Source of the DNA: Sequoia sempervirens | Lineage: Eukaryota; Streptophyta; Pinopsida; Cupressales; Cupressaceae | Assembly: GCA_007258455.2 (NCBI GenBank) | Contig: VDFB02358134.1 | Location: 208,738,407 to 208,802,406 of the forward strand | Length of the DNA stretch: 64,000 nt | Direction: 5' to 3' | Part shown: positions 13,524-23,667 of the stretch, piece by piece | Position numbering within the stretch: the stretch's first letter is position 1 | How the letters are laid out: every line of letters starts with the position of its first letter | Made by a program: the position numbers and the translations under genes | The notes under the pieces: generated by a model | The model's input: only the letters and a program-made list of their open reading frames with translations | Told to the model about the DNA's origin: nothing | The model's database searches: none

Positions 13524-16055
13524 CTACACTATTGAGGTATACTTCTCAACCATTGCATCTTGCCACACTTGCTGCTGTGCAGCCTCCTGATAGCTAGAAG
13601 GCTCACTATCTACCAACTGACTAACTAATGCCATATAGTCATCATACCTGGCTGGTTGTCTCCGCTGTCTACTACTCATCCTAGGAGCTCCCACAAACTC
13701 CTGAGTATCACTTTGTGACTGTTGGTTCTTGCTACCAACTGTAGAGGATGAAGTATCAACCTCCATATCACCCTGATGCATCTCTTGGATCTGCTGCATC
13801 TGCTGCTCCATACTCTGTGAATTCTCAGCACCTGAGCTTGTGCATGTACTAGTAACTGTACTCGAGCTTCGCTGTCCTTGCTCTGGTTGAACGATCCTTG
13901 GAGCTTCCACTAACTGCTCACTCTGATCATCTGCTGGCAAATCTCTGGACCTCCTGAATGCCTTGTCCTCCATGAACTTGACATCACGCCTAACTATAGT
14001 CCTCCTGGTCCCTGGAATAAATATCCGATATGCCTTTGAGGTTTCACTGTACCCCACAAAGTACCCCTTCTCTGCAGTCTGATCTAACTTGGAACGTGTC
14101 GCACCTGGAATGTGACAATATGCCAAACTCCCAAATATCCTGAAGTGGCTAACATCTGGCTTCTTCCCTGAGAATGCCTCCTCTGGTGTCATCTTGCCTA
14201 ATACCTTATGTGGAACCCTGTTTTGTATGTACACTGCTGTACTGCATGCCTCTGCCCATAAGTAACATGGCATATCCTGGTCATACAGCATAGCCCTTGC
14301 CGCCTCTGATATAGACCGATTCTTCCTCTCAGCAACCCCATTCTGTTGTGGGTTGTAAGGAACAGTCCACTCTCTCTTGATTCCTTCCCTGGTACAGAAC
14401 TCCTGGAACTCTTTCCCTTTGTACTCGCCACCATTGTCTGACCGAAGAACCTTTATCTTCCTCCCTGTCAATTCTCCACAAGAGCTTTGAACTCTTGGAA
14501 GCGTGAAAACCTCATCCTTGGTCTTCAAGAAGTATATCCGGGTCTTCCTAGAGAAATCATCAATAAAAGTAACAAAGTACTCATATCCTCTGAGAGACTT
14601 GACATTGGTCCACATATGTGAATGTACTAGATCAAGAACACCCTTGGATCTAGTGTCACTCCTTGGAAAAGTTGCTTTCGCAAACTTCCCCAACACACAT
14701 CCCTTACATACATCATCATGCTCTGTGCTCACCTCAGGAACACCTGTCACAGCCTCACGAAGCATTTTAAGTGCTCCATGATGTATATGGCCCATCCTCC
14801 TATGCCATAGCTCTCCTTGATCTCTAGAATTACTACTGCTCATCAGTGCCTTATGAGTATCAAACTGCAACCTATAAAGCCGGCCGCTCCTAACTCCAAT
14901 AGCTATGGGTGATTTCCAATCCTTGTGCTTGATTAACACACTTGCCCCTCTAAAGAGTACATTGTAACCTTTATCCTGAAGGACAGATATGGAAATCAAA
15001 TTCATACCTAAGCCTGGCACATGCAACACATCATGAATGAGAATCCGCTTATCATTCTCCCTCTGAAATAGAACAGTCTCTTTCCCAACTGGATTGAGTT
15101 TGGACATGTTCCCCATAGAGATCTGCATTCTGATGTCCTCCTCCTTATAGCTGGAGAAGTACTCTCTAACTCCTGTCATATGAAATGACGCCCCACTATC
15201 TATATACCAAACACCCTGTGAAGTTGAGCTAGCCATGCAAGCTATGAGAGCGAACTCATCCTCCATTCTACTAGAGAGCTCATCTGCACTTGCTGAAGCT
15301 GATGTCTGCTTCTTGCCTTTCTTCCTTTGCGGCCAATCACTGACATAGTGGCCAAACTCATGACAGCCATAGCACTTCACTTTGGATAAATCCTTCTTCT
15401 TCTCACCTTGTGAATTTGATCCTTTGCTTGACCCCTTCTTTGCTTTCCCTTTTCCTGCAAGGGCAACGTTCTCCTGTTCCGCCTCACTTTGCTGACTCTT
15501 GCTACTGGTCCTACTGACAAGACTTAGTCTAAGCTCCTCCTGAGTGAAGTCACTCCAAAGTCGATCCCAACTCGGCAAGGTGTCTCGTCCATTAATAACT
15601 TGAACAAAGACATCCCACTGCTTAGTAAACCCATTTAGGGCTATCCGCACTAGCTCGTCATCACCTAGATTATCTCCAACAGCAGCCAACTCATCCTTGA
15701 CAAGTCTGAGTCTGGTGAGGTAACTTGTCACGTCCTCTCCCTTGTTCATCCGAGTAGTCCTCAACTTTTCTCTAAGAATCAGCTTCCGGTTAGTGGTAGC
15801 ATTCTGGTACAGATTCAGAATGGCATCCCACATCTTCTTCGCTGTATCTAACTCTGCGACATGTGGAACAATATGATCCTTGACACCATCAAGAATCATC
15901 CTCCTCGCCTTGGCATCTTCCTTCTTATATGCTAAGAGCTGTGCTGGATCTGTAGGTATAGGTACAACACTAGTCACATATTCCTTGATCCCATTCTCTT
16001 CTAGCAACAAAGAAATTCTGGCTTTCCAGACACCAAAATTTGAGGCTCCATCCAA
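13524..16055 (-). CDS. Copia-1 gag-protease-integrase polyprotein
   Basis: An open frame of 843 residues encodes the capsid (gag) part from the first residues, a zinc knuckle CYGCHEFGHYVSDW, the protease with the active-site motif DSGAS in WYIDSGASFHM, and the integrase. The integrase has an HHCC-like region (LWHRRMGHIHHG ... CKGCVLGK) and core motifs including FIDDFSRK, RSDNGGEY and NGVAERKNR. The zinc knuckle has Trp where the last Cys belongs, so RNA binding by gag is probably impaired. The frame ends at a TAG (13524-13526), after which the same frame continues into reverse transcriptase. That stop is therefore a nonsense mutation and not the natural end of pol. Confidence 0.92.
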   Translation of the reverse strand: MDGASNFGVWKARISLLLEENGIKEYVTSVVPIPTDPAQLLAYKKEDAKARRMILDGVKDHIVPHVAELDTAKKMWDAILNLYQNATTNRKLILREKLRTTRMNKGEDVTSYLTRLRLVKDELAAVGDNLGDDELVRIALNGFTKQWDVFVQVINGRDTLPSWDRLWSDFTQEELRLSLVSRTSSKSQQSEAEQENVALAGKGKAKKGSSKGSNSQGEKKKDLSKVKCYGCHEFGHYVSDWPQRKKGKKQTSASASADELSSRMEDEFALIACMASSTSQGVWYIDSGASFHMTGVREYFSSYKEEDIRMQISMGNMSKLNPVGKETVLFQRENDKRILIHDVLHVPGLGMNLISISVLQDKGYNVLFRGASVLIKHKDWKSPIAIGVRSGRLYRLQFDTHKALMSSSNSRDQGELWHRRMGHIHHGALKMLREAVTGVPEVSTEHDDVCKGCVLGKFAKATFPRSDTRSKGVLDLVHSHMWTNVKSLRGYEYFVTFIDDFSRKTRIYFLKTKDEVFTLPRVQSSCGELTGRKIKVLRSDNGGEYKGKEFQEFCTREGIKREWTVPYNPQQNGVAERKNRSISEAARAMLYDQDMPCYLWAEACSTAVYIQNRVPHKVLGKMTPEEAFSGKKPDVSHFRIFGSLAYCHIPGATRSKLDQTAEKGYFVGYSETSKAYRIFIPGTRRTIVRRDVKFMEDKAFRRSRDLPADDQSEQLVEAPRIVQPEQGQRSSSTVTSTCTSSGAENSQSMEQQMQQIQEMHQGDMEVDTSSSTVGSKNQQSQSDTQEFVGAPRMSSRQRRQPARYDDYMALVSQLVDSEPSSYQEAAQQQVWQDAMVEKYTSIV

Positions 16056-16180
16056 ATCTGTCCTGATCTCTTAAACCTGCTGAGGCCATCTCAAAAGATA
16101 AAAGAAAACAAATAATAATAATAATTCTGAAGAGGCAGGATCTTTCCTTCCTGTGTTGAGCGTAATCTGCCCTCAGATCA

Positions 16181-16192
16181 GCTCTGATACCA
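16181..16192 (-). other. Copia-1 primer-binding site
   Basis: The minus strand reads TGGTATCAGAGC, the complement of the 3' end of initiator-Met tRNA, with no gap to the 5' LTR. It fixes the transcription direction of the element as leftward. Confidence 0.95.
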
Positions 16193-16914
16193 TGTGAAAA
16201 TTCTATTGCATTCTGATTATTAATCTCCTATCTAATACATAGATTATTTGACTCAGAAAAATTAATTCTCAGCAAATATCGAAAAATAACACAACTGCAA
16301 CTTCACCAATAAAACTCACAGAAATAGAGAAGAAAACATTCACAATAATGAACACAATATTTTTGGACAAATTGTCCGTGGAAAAACCTCGAAGGGAAAA
16401 CCACTACTGCAGATGAGGAATTATATTAAACTTCAGCAAAATTAAGGAATACAAAACTGCTTGCCTCTTCTTGGCAGAGCTCGGCAATATCCTTCTCAAA
16501 TTCTTCCCTCAATTTCTCCTGCTGAAATTCCACAGCTGCTATCCCCAACGCTATCACTGCGCCCTTGCTAACACTGCAAGACTATTTGCTCTCACTGCAA
16601 ATTTACTTGCTATCACTGCAAGTCTTTCTCAACTCTATACTTGTGTGTTCTTCAAATGCCCATTGATCCCCTTTTATACTTTTCTCATTGGAAAACCAAT
16701 GGCCATGATTTAATCTCAATCAATGGCTAAGATTAAATAGACTCTAAAAACCCTAACTAACTGGATTCTAGAAGTCTCTAGGGAAATCAATTTATTTAAT
16801 TACATAATTATCTAGACAACTCAGCCCTTTCTGGAAGTCTCTAGAAAATAATTAAATAATTAAATAACACTTCTTGGGAATGGAGACACCTGTCCAAGCT
16901 ACTAAAAATCAACA
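16193..16914 (-). repeat. Copia-1 5' LTR
   Basis: This is the partner of 11377-12089. Its right edge abuts the second copy of the target duplication gaacc (16915-16919). The host gene sequence resumes directly after it. Confidence 0.95.
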
Positions 16915-17949
16915 GAACCAAATGGATGTGACCTCGGCCCTGTTTCCTGAGAACATGTTACACATCTCTGCCTCTCCTTTCTCTCCCCATTTATACTTAC
17001 GACCCTCAATGTCGATATCTTCCTCCTCTGAAATGAATCTTGTATTCCTCATATTTCCATGTACTGTATCATGCAGACCAGTGTGATCTAGTGGAAAGCG
17101 ACAGAAATAACCACAGGCTTCACATCTAGTGTCACAGTAATGCACAGCAGATGGATTTTTGGTGTGAACATGTGGGCCTTGATGAATCCTTTGAAAGGGG
17201 GGAATAGGAATGCAACAGCCTTTGCGTTGCCCATTTTGTTCTGAAAAGTGTTCATACTCAAACGAATCCCTTTCTCATTGGAAATTACAGCTTTTTCTTA
17301 CAAGCTGTGTAAATATCTCACATATTCCAGGCATTTCACAATTCTCAGTGCATGTGTGTTCATTCCCACAGAAATACTCTGCTTTATGGAAGTGATCTTC
17401 CACTCCACATGTCCTTGTGCAGCCTTTCATGATGCATTTGCTTTGGCAATATCTTTCATGACACTGGTGTTTTGTGTGAGCTGTTTCAATGGGCATACTG
17501 GATGTATTGTTACAGCTTGCAAGTGACCGTTTCACCTTACACATATGTCGTAGGGAGTTGCAACTGTGCGGCCCCTCATGTTTAGGCTCTTTAGAGCAAA
17601 ACGCATTACAATTAGATGATACATTGTACAAATGACAGGGCTCTCGGCAGGTGTGAGTTCTCTCTTTGCAATGGTGATAGCCTTGGTGGCCCGCCAAATC
17701 CTTACATAGGTTGAAGTTGTCTCCTTCTCGAACACAGTAAGTGCATATTTCTGTACATGAATGACTACCCTCGCAAGAATGGTACTGATTATGGCCCTTC
17801 TCAAACACACATCTCCAATAGCACTCGGAACATTTACAACCACAGACGGAGAGACCTTGCTTTACTTCTCCAAGAGCTAAATTAGCCTCTAACTGCAACT
17901 TTTGCACCTCCTCATTATCACAAAAATCTATGGTGTTGTGCTTATCCAT
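16915..17949 (-). pseudogene. Cys/His-rich region of copy 1
   Basis: The minus-strand frame from 17949 holds repeated Cys/His modules of the form C-x3-C-x5-H-x3-H-x-C-x4-H-x-C-x3-C. Clear examples are CYWRCVFEKGHNQYHSC, CNAFCSKEPKHEGPHSC and CTRTCGVEDHFHKAEYFC. After an in-frame TGA at 17275-17277 the same frame goes on to a further module, CEACGYFCRFPLDHTGLH (near 17120). The modules look like zinc-binding units; the assignment is by pattern only. A one-base loss near 16952, seen by comparison with copy 2, breaks the frame just before the Copia insertion. The region joins the helical part upstream through a frameshift near 17935. Confidence 0.8.
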
Positions 17950-18705
17950 TGTTGAACCCTCACCCGCCTTCTCTCTGCGATTGCCTCTAGGAACTTCTCA
18001 AACATGGAATGCCACGAGTCAGCATTGTCTCCTTTCCTGGGTAAAATACTCTCGACTCCGGACCTTAGTTGAGACAAAACATGCCTAATGCCATTCTTGG
18101 AAGGTGTCAGAAACAGGTCCGAATCTGGAATGTTGAATGAACAATCCTCCACCACAAGAGGTAAATCAGGAACCTCTTCCTGTGTATCAAAATTGACAAG
18201 CTTTTGTACTTCGTTTGTATTTGCAACAGAGAGGCATCCCATAGAGACGGCAGACTGAAGATTTCTCTTTATAATCTCAACTATAATACCTACACGCTTA
18301 CTGTCTATAGGAGACCAATCTTTAGCTGCAATTTGAGATATGATCAACTTCAGATCTCTGGTAAAGGCAGAACCAATATCATAACAATAATCAATTTTGT
18401 GAACTTTTTGTGCGAGGTCACTTAAACTCTGCTGATAGTACTCAGATTTATTGTAAGGAACCATAGCGTCGATCTCCACCTTCCCACCATACATTTTTAA
18501 AATGAAATTTTCTGGGAGATTTGGTGCATATTTGATAAATCTTATCGTCAAATTCTTCTATAAGATCCTGTACATCAGATGCATCCACGTCCTTGATGGC
18601 AATGTAGAATAGACCTTTGAAAAGCTTATTGTCCTGCTCAAGTAGGTTGATCCCACTCTGAAAGCGGCTAAAAGAAGATTCCGTGTCCTTATCCAAGTGA
18701 AAATC
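17928..18705 (-). pseudogene. Helical region after the GTPase, copy 1
   Basis: The exon starts at 18705, after the AG of the intron, with a block beginning DFHLDKDTESSF. The segment LFKGLFYIAIKDVD follows and may be the fourth nucleotide-binding motif (the RD-type element of GBP-like GTPases); this is inference. The rest has the charged, helical look of a GBP C-terminal region and matches copy 2 closely. A one-base insertion in a CCC run near 18515 shifts the frame from 18696-18448 to 18551-17928. Near 17935 a one-base loss and a TAG end the second frame. The homopolymer position of the first makes an assembly error possible there. Confidence 0.75.
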
Positions 18706-18843
18706 CTGTTATACCAATAAGAATAACAATCATTAATGATGCCTCGCCCATTGTTAAGCAGACAGGCCTCAAACCAAAATCCTATCAGCATTGTGGTCAG
18801 ATATGCATGCCATTTTGTTATATTTGTGGTCATATATGCATAC
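18706..18843 (-). other. Conserved intron of copy 1 (138 bp)
   Basis: The minus strand has AACAAAAAG followed by GTATGCATAT at the donor and TATAACAG before GATTTTCAC at the acceptor. Copy 2 has an intron of 173 bp at exactly the same place and phase (phase 0, after NKK). It contains a short direct repeat (catatatgca / gatatgcatg). Confidence 0.85.
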
Positions 18844-19413
18844 CTTTTTGTTGAATATGGTGATATTGCTGATTGCTGCGTTGAGAACAGAAAGAAGCAT
18901 ATCCTCTTGCTCACTTCGCTCAAAACTTCCAAGACCCTCAAAGTCTAAGAGCACATAGAGGCATCTGATGTCTCCGGGAACATCTTCTCCATCACTGGCG
19001 ATGAGAGTCATCCAGACACCATCTGTGCACCTACCCCCAGCGACATCAAGCAAAGAGCCTGACAGATGGTTCAACAGATAAGACTTAACACTGCTTTGCT
19101 TTCCCATAGACGAGATAACCTTAATTTGACCCTTCCAACTGTTAAGAACAGCATCGTAGAACCCAAAACGCAATTGATTTGCAAGTGACACGCTGCCAGT
19201 GTAGCTAATATCGTAAGGGATCTGAAGTCCATCCTTCAAAGCAACCAACCCATTCTTCTCTGTCCGAGCTATCTGAATCGGTACAAGGGAAACAAGTTTA
19301 CGAACCCAAACCCCCATTTTCATCTTAGCATTGTCTTCTATTGAAAGTGAATGCCAGCGGCCAAATCCGGTTGCCCACATTTCTGTATCCTCCACTTGAA
19401 ACTGAACCTTCAA
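18844..19413 (-). pseudogene. GBP/dynamin-type GTPase domain, copy 1
   Basis: This exon encodes a large-GTPase domain. The P-loop region is SSMGKQSSVKSYLLNHL (GKQSSVKS at residues 104-111 of this frame), the switch I region includes CTDGVW, and G3 is DFEG (157-160) followed by GSFERSEQEDM. This layout matches guanylate-binding-protein-like GTPases. Residue 109, normally Gly, is Val (codon 19089-19087); copy 2 keeps Gly. The change should weaken or abolish nucleotide binding. The ATG at 19413 is internal: homologous sequence continues upstream in other frames (frameshifts near 19425, 19497 and 19612). The frame passes into the conserved intron after NKK. Confidence 0.88.
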
Positions 19414-21688
19414 ATTTGAAAAATCTCTCTCTTCTTTGCTTGAGTTGTCTAACGAGTGATTCTAAATACTTGATGCACGCCTCTTGGCAGGAGTTTATTC
19501 TACTCTACCTTGAATGCGATGTCTTTGAATGCCGGGATTAGTGTAGGTGTTGTTGGAAACTTGTCAAATATATGATATATATAACCCAAATAGGGGCATT
19601 GCCCAGCACCTTCTTCTGTTCCGGCTCCGGCTCAGGAGTATACCGCACAGCTTCCATGGCTAAGACAGATTTCAGAACATAGGAAGTAAGAAGATGAGAA
19701 CCATCAATATAATTATACAGAACAAGGTGGCTCTGTGGTCCAAAGCTAGTTAATTTCACCCCAAATTGTTCTAAATTAGTACAAACTAAACTTTCATATT
19801 CTTTGATTTCGATGGTTTTCAAGTGACTTAAGGTATCACCCAAACCAAAAATTTCCAATACGAGCCCATGGCTTGACCCTTGTCTCTCTGGCGAAATTTC
19901 AGCATTGCCAGAGCTTTGGCATTTGCTAAAGACAATGAAGAAAAAACCATCAATAGAAATGCATGCTTTTGTTAGAGACTGGGACGGAGAAAGAAAAAAG
20001 AATTTAGGCTTCATCAATGGCTTCTGTTGGATTTCTACTACCCTTGCTCTGTTCGTGTCATCAACTAACAGCAACTCCATTTTCCCTGGAATTAAATGCA
20101 TCCAAGTTATGATCTTGCTCCCTTTATATTTGTCCAACTGAACCTCTACTCCAGCGGGATAGAGCTTCTTAAACGAATCATCAAACTTATATATTACAAT
20201 CTTGAACTTGTCTCTATCGTAGAAAGCCACAACTCGGGTAGCTTCATCGACGGACAACAAATCAAATCCCCTCTTGAATGTAGAAATTTTGTATAAATTG
20301 GAACCCAGTCTTGGACAACGGCAGAGTTCAAGGTAGGAATCTCTGAAGTTGTGAATAAACAGAACCAATTCTCCAGACTTGAGAAGAACAACTTTAATCA
20401 AACAGAGGATGTTGGGATCCATGGCCACTAATTCAACCGGCTGGCCGCATGCGGGTACAATCGGACGCGTAGGGTTGCTGATTGATTCACCCATTTCCTT
20501 TTTCATCGGAATTACCTCTTGTGCTTTCCATACAATATCAAAGTCGCGCTCCTCAACGCAGACTTTCAGCTCAGCCTGATGACTCTGCTCAGTAGAAAAG
20601 ATGCTCATTAAATAAGAGGGACGTTTAATGATCACTTCCTCAACATACCTGGTTTCTAAGTTCTCTTTTGAATGGATTGAAAACTTCTCCTTCAATTGTT
20701 GTAAAAATCTGTCTTCAGTTTGTTTAAATTGCTTCTTGATTTCTTTCTTGATTTTTACCTTCTGTTTGAACACACTAACTGAGAGCTCTTTTGCTATGTT
20801 TTGCCAAAAGATAAGCTCTTGGCTCTTATACACTTCACAACACACAGTTTTGAGCGTATCATGAGATAAGAGGGCTGCTTGATCGATTTTGGGTTGGGTA
20901 GGGTTATGGATTGAGAACTTTTCATACATGCTTCGAATCTCAGTTGGCAGGCTTTCTGTGTTGTAAGTTGTCAAATGGTTCTCCATGAACTCAAGGGCCA
21001 TATGTTCGTCACAGGTCAATAAGAAGGCGGTGAAAATAATATTTCTTTCAAGGCTTTTCAGTTCGTTTGGTACCATGATTTCTACCCAATTCCGAATTGC
21101 AGAAAGAGAAGAATTATTATTAACACTTCTAATGTATACTTCAAGTTTTGATACCTTGGGATGATCACCAGCCTTAACAGAAGTAGGAGAGTATATAATT
21201 TTAACTTTCTCACCTGAAAGTGGGAAGCTTCTATGATCCTTGGTAAGCCGTACAAACTTGGCCTTTACATTGATTTTACTGGAGCAGCAGCATTGTGCAG
21301 AGCAGTTGACGTTCACTTCTTCTCCATAGCGGATATACAGCGGTGTTCCCTTCCCTTTGACCAGGCTTTCTACAGTAATTATGTGCTGGGCATCATTGCA
21401 GGTAAACTCTATATCTGATCCAATTATCAGCACCTTGTGAGGACCATTCTCCCCTGTTAAGATCATTGATAGCTCTCTATGGAATTGATCAAACCTGGCA
21501 GTGACGGTGTTGGAAAGCGAATCACTTGTATTATCTGAATTAGTAGATGAATTTTTATCCTGTGTTCCACTGCATTCGCCGCCCATGGAAAGGAAAACAT
21601 GACTGCAAAACACTGGAAGAACTTTCAGAAAGCATCTCTTCTTTATTTCCTCGGCTTGTGCAGACTCCGTGAAAGAGTCCTTCAACAA
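19414..21688 (-). pseudogene. Linker and propeller-like region of copy 1
   Basis: A 716-residue open frame (21688-19538) directly continues the N-terminal frame after a single TAG at 21707-21709, so its first ATG is not the native start. The first two thirds are unrecognised, with a Cys cluster (CSAQCCCSS) and a charged, probably coiled helical stretch (KQKVKIKKEIKKQFKQTEDRF). The last third has repeated beta-strand patterns (GELVLFIHNF, TFKRGFDLLSVDE, KMELLLVDDTNRARVVEI, GFFFIVF) that suggest part of a beta-propeller; this is inference. Frameshifts near 19612, 19497 and 19425 separate it from the GTPase exon. Copy 2 lacks about 1.2 kb of this region. Confidence 0.7.
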
Positions 21689-21706
21689 GCAGTATTCGTC
21701 ATACTC

Positions 21707-22693
21707 CTATGGCTGACAACATTCAAGGAGACTGATAAACTCCTTGTTTTTCAGCCTAGTGTAATTAACAGTCAATTCCAACGACCAATCTCGGAGCATA
21801 TTGCCAAGCTCGGAAGCTGCAACGGTTACTGCTTGGGTTCGTGTTCTCGTTCTTGTGGAAACTCTGTAGTCTTTTGTCAGGAGACAGCAGCGGTAATATC
21901 CCTCGCAGAATAAGGCGCTACTGTCATTGCATACAGTAGCCATACTTGCATTCTGTGCTGGCCAGAATTTCTGAGTCTGAACAGCTGGATCTATGCTAAC
22001 TTTAAATCCAGGCAGCAACTCCAAGTCATTCTCAGAGTTCTTCACACTAGTTACTTGGATTGTTCTTGTACGCTTGGCTCTAGAGCATGTGTTTATGGAA
22101 GAAGCAGCCAAGGCGTCGAAAGGATAGTTCCCTCCAAGACAAATATGAACGCACTGACAGAGCTCAACCAGATACCTAATGAAATTGCATGACATGTCCT
22201 TTCTACAGGCCTCCTTCAGATGCTCACCTTCATGCCAGTAGAATGCAATCAAAACACCAGCTGCTTCTTGAGGGATACTGACATAAAATCCAGGCTCGAA
22301 CCTTGCGTCCTCCATTTTTGCAAGAACTGACTCATGAATCAAGCATGCTTTGCGGAAAACCTGAACCATTGTCTTCTTATCTCCATAAAATCTGACAGCC
22401 GGAAAGTGTAGCTGGTTTAATGCGTCGAAGTTGATACGGATTTGTCGCGGATCACCTGAATAAGCGGAAGCAGATACAGGCACAAGCGTATTACACAGTC
22501 CTACAATTTCAGCTTCTGGAAGCTGAACCTTCTCAACAAAGCTATAATCTTGCTTATCGGGGACAAGGCGCATAACCCGAAACAGATTGGCATTAGATTC
22601 AAGAGATTCAAACTTGCAACCCGCCTCCCCCGCTCCACCGGACAGAATCGAAGCCATCCCCTCCTCCACGACCGTTATGATCCCCATACTCAT
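21707..22693 (-). pseudogene. N-terminal domain of copy 1
   Basis: A 328-residue frame begins at ATG 22693 and ends at an in-frame TAG (21707-21709). The same frame continues beyond the stop into the linker. Conserved blocks shared with copy 2 are FRVMRLVPDKQDY, NFIRYLVELC, HVTSVKNS-like QVTSVKNSEND and LLPGFKVSI. I recognise no catalytic motif and no signal peptide or membrane segment, so a cytosolic protein is likely. The domain is new to me. If only this part were translated it would give a truncated protein without the GTPase. Confidence 0.75.
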
Positions 22694-22975
22694 CTTCTTT
22701 GAGAATAGAAAGAGATTGCATAAACGCAGAAGGTTAAGCCAATTAGGATATTAAACAGACGATAGGACTGCAGCAGAACAAGAAAAGAGAAATACGAAAC
22801 GACCGGCTTCATGAGCGAGCTCTAACTCAATGCAACGAATTATGTACAGCAAGGCGGCAACTCTGAAATTATTCATAATCAGAAATGGCCAAACTTGGAA
22901 ATCAAACTTCGAGAAAATTTACTTTTCAAATCCCAGGTAAATTAATGAAATGCAACATATTCCCCTTAAACCCCC

Positions 22976-23391
22976 TGTCCCCATGCAGCTGCTTAAGTAC
23001 ATTTTCTGCTTATATTTAAGCAGCAAGAGTGTTCCCATGCAAATTTAAAATTCTGGGAAAAGGATAATTTAGAATCTTACCTATTTTAGTGGAGTAGCTA
23101 TTGTTTAGGAATTGGAAATAAGCTGTGGAAAAAAAAGGGGGGCTGGAAATAAGCAGTGGCTGCATATTAAAAAGCTGTGAGGTGGCTCCATAAATTTCTT
23201 TCCCTCTTTTTTATTTCTCTCTAATTTTTCATTTATACATGAAAATAAATAATAATTACAATTTTTTTAGATGACTGCTTAAAAATAAGCAGTAAATTAA
23301 AATTCATGGGCCCACCAGCCCCAGAAATTATTCCTAAAAAATTTGAGCAGTGACTGCTAGACAAAATAACCCAGGCAGCTGCATGGGGACA
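22976..23391. mobile_element. MITE-like element upstream of copy 1
   Basis: The ends tgtccccatgcagctgctt (22976-22994) and aggcagctgcatggggaca (23373-23391) form a terminal inverted repeat of about 19 bp with one or two mismatches, enclosing 416 bp without coding content. The interior has further short inverted words around ttaagcag and gcagtgact. I could not find a convincing target duplication, so the superfamily is open. It lies about 280 bp upstream of the copy 1 start codon. Confidence 0.5.
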
Positions 23392-23439
23392 TGCCCAAAG
23401 TGAATGCTTTATTATATTCATACGTAAGGGTAAAATTAA

Positions 23440-23667
23440 TTAGCCGATAGACTTTACTTTTGGACTTGCCCAGTCCATATTGCCGGAAAACTTGTCTCAC
23501 GCACTCAGAAAAAGTTTTAACCTACCGCAAACCATTTTCAGGTCAGGGAAAGTTAGCCGATAGGCTTTACTTTTGGACTTGCCCAGTCCATAATTGCCGG
23601 AAAACTTGTCTCACCGACTCGGAAAAAGGTTTAACCCGCCGCAAACCATTTTCAGGTCAGGGAAAGA
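23440..23667. repeat. 113-bp tandem duplication
   Basis: Two adjacent copies start ttagccgatag at 23440 and 23553. They share gccggaaaacttgtctcac and accattttcaggtcaggg and are about 93 percent alike by eye. The open frame that crosses them on the plus strand is a by-product. It lies 0.75 kb upstream of copy 1. Confidence 0.9.

Larger units (their letters stand above)
11377..16914 (-). mobile_element. Copia-1 LTR retrotransposon inside copy 1
   Basis: This is a complete but decayed Ty1/Copia element read on the minus strand. It has LTRs of 713 bp (11377-12089) and 722 bp (16193-16914), both with TG...CA ends, and a perfect 5-bp target duplication gaacc at 11372-11376 and 16915-16919. The primer-binding site lies at 16181-16192 and a polypurine tract at 12090-12098. 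The order gag, protease, integrase, reverse transcriptase, RNase H is the Copia order. It interrupts the pseudogene between its Cys/His and VWA exons, in opposite... that is, in the same orientation as the gene. Its gag-protease-integrase frame is nearly intact, while the reverse transcriptase is broken by frameshifts. Confidence 0.95.
10398..22693 (-). pseudogene. GBP-type GTPase / Cys-His / VWA protein gene, copy 1 (broken)
   Basis: Successive reading frames on the minus strand make one gene, because they align in order with copy 2 at 42-63 kb. The order is N-terminal domain (22693-21707), linker with propeller-like part (21688-19538), GTPase (19413-18844), a 138-bp intron, helical region (18705-17928), Cys/His modules (17949-16920) and VWA domain (11376-10398). 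By family knowledge it would be a very large cytosolic GTPase with a metal-dependent adhesion module; its function in plants is unknown to me. Lesions: an in-frame TAG at 21707-21709, a TGA at 17275-17277, frameshifts near 19612, 19497, 19425, 18515, 17935 and 16952, a P-loop Gly-to-Val change, and a Copia insertion at 11377-16914. I chose ATG 22693; a second Met at 22657 is also possible. Some single-base frameshifts could be assembly errors, but the stops and the insertion are not of that kind. Confidence 0.8.

Noticed and set aside
16181..16192. tRNA gene
   Set aside because: The tRNA-like words at this and the other LTR edges are primer-binding sites of 11-12 bases, with no tRNA body next to them.
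19414..19620. Introns explaining the frame changes in copy 1
   Set aside because: The aligned copy 2 sequence is continuous here and there are no good donor and acceptor pairs. Small indels explain the frames better.
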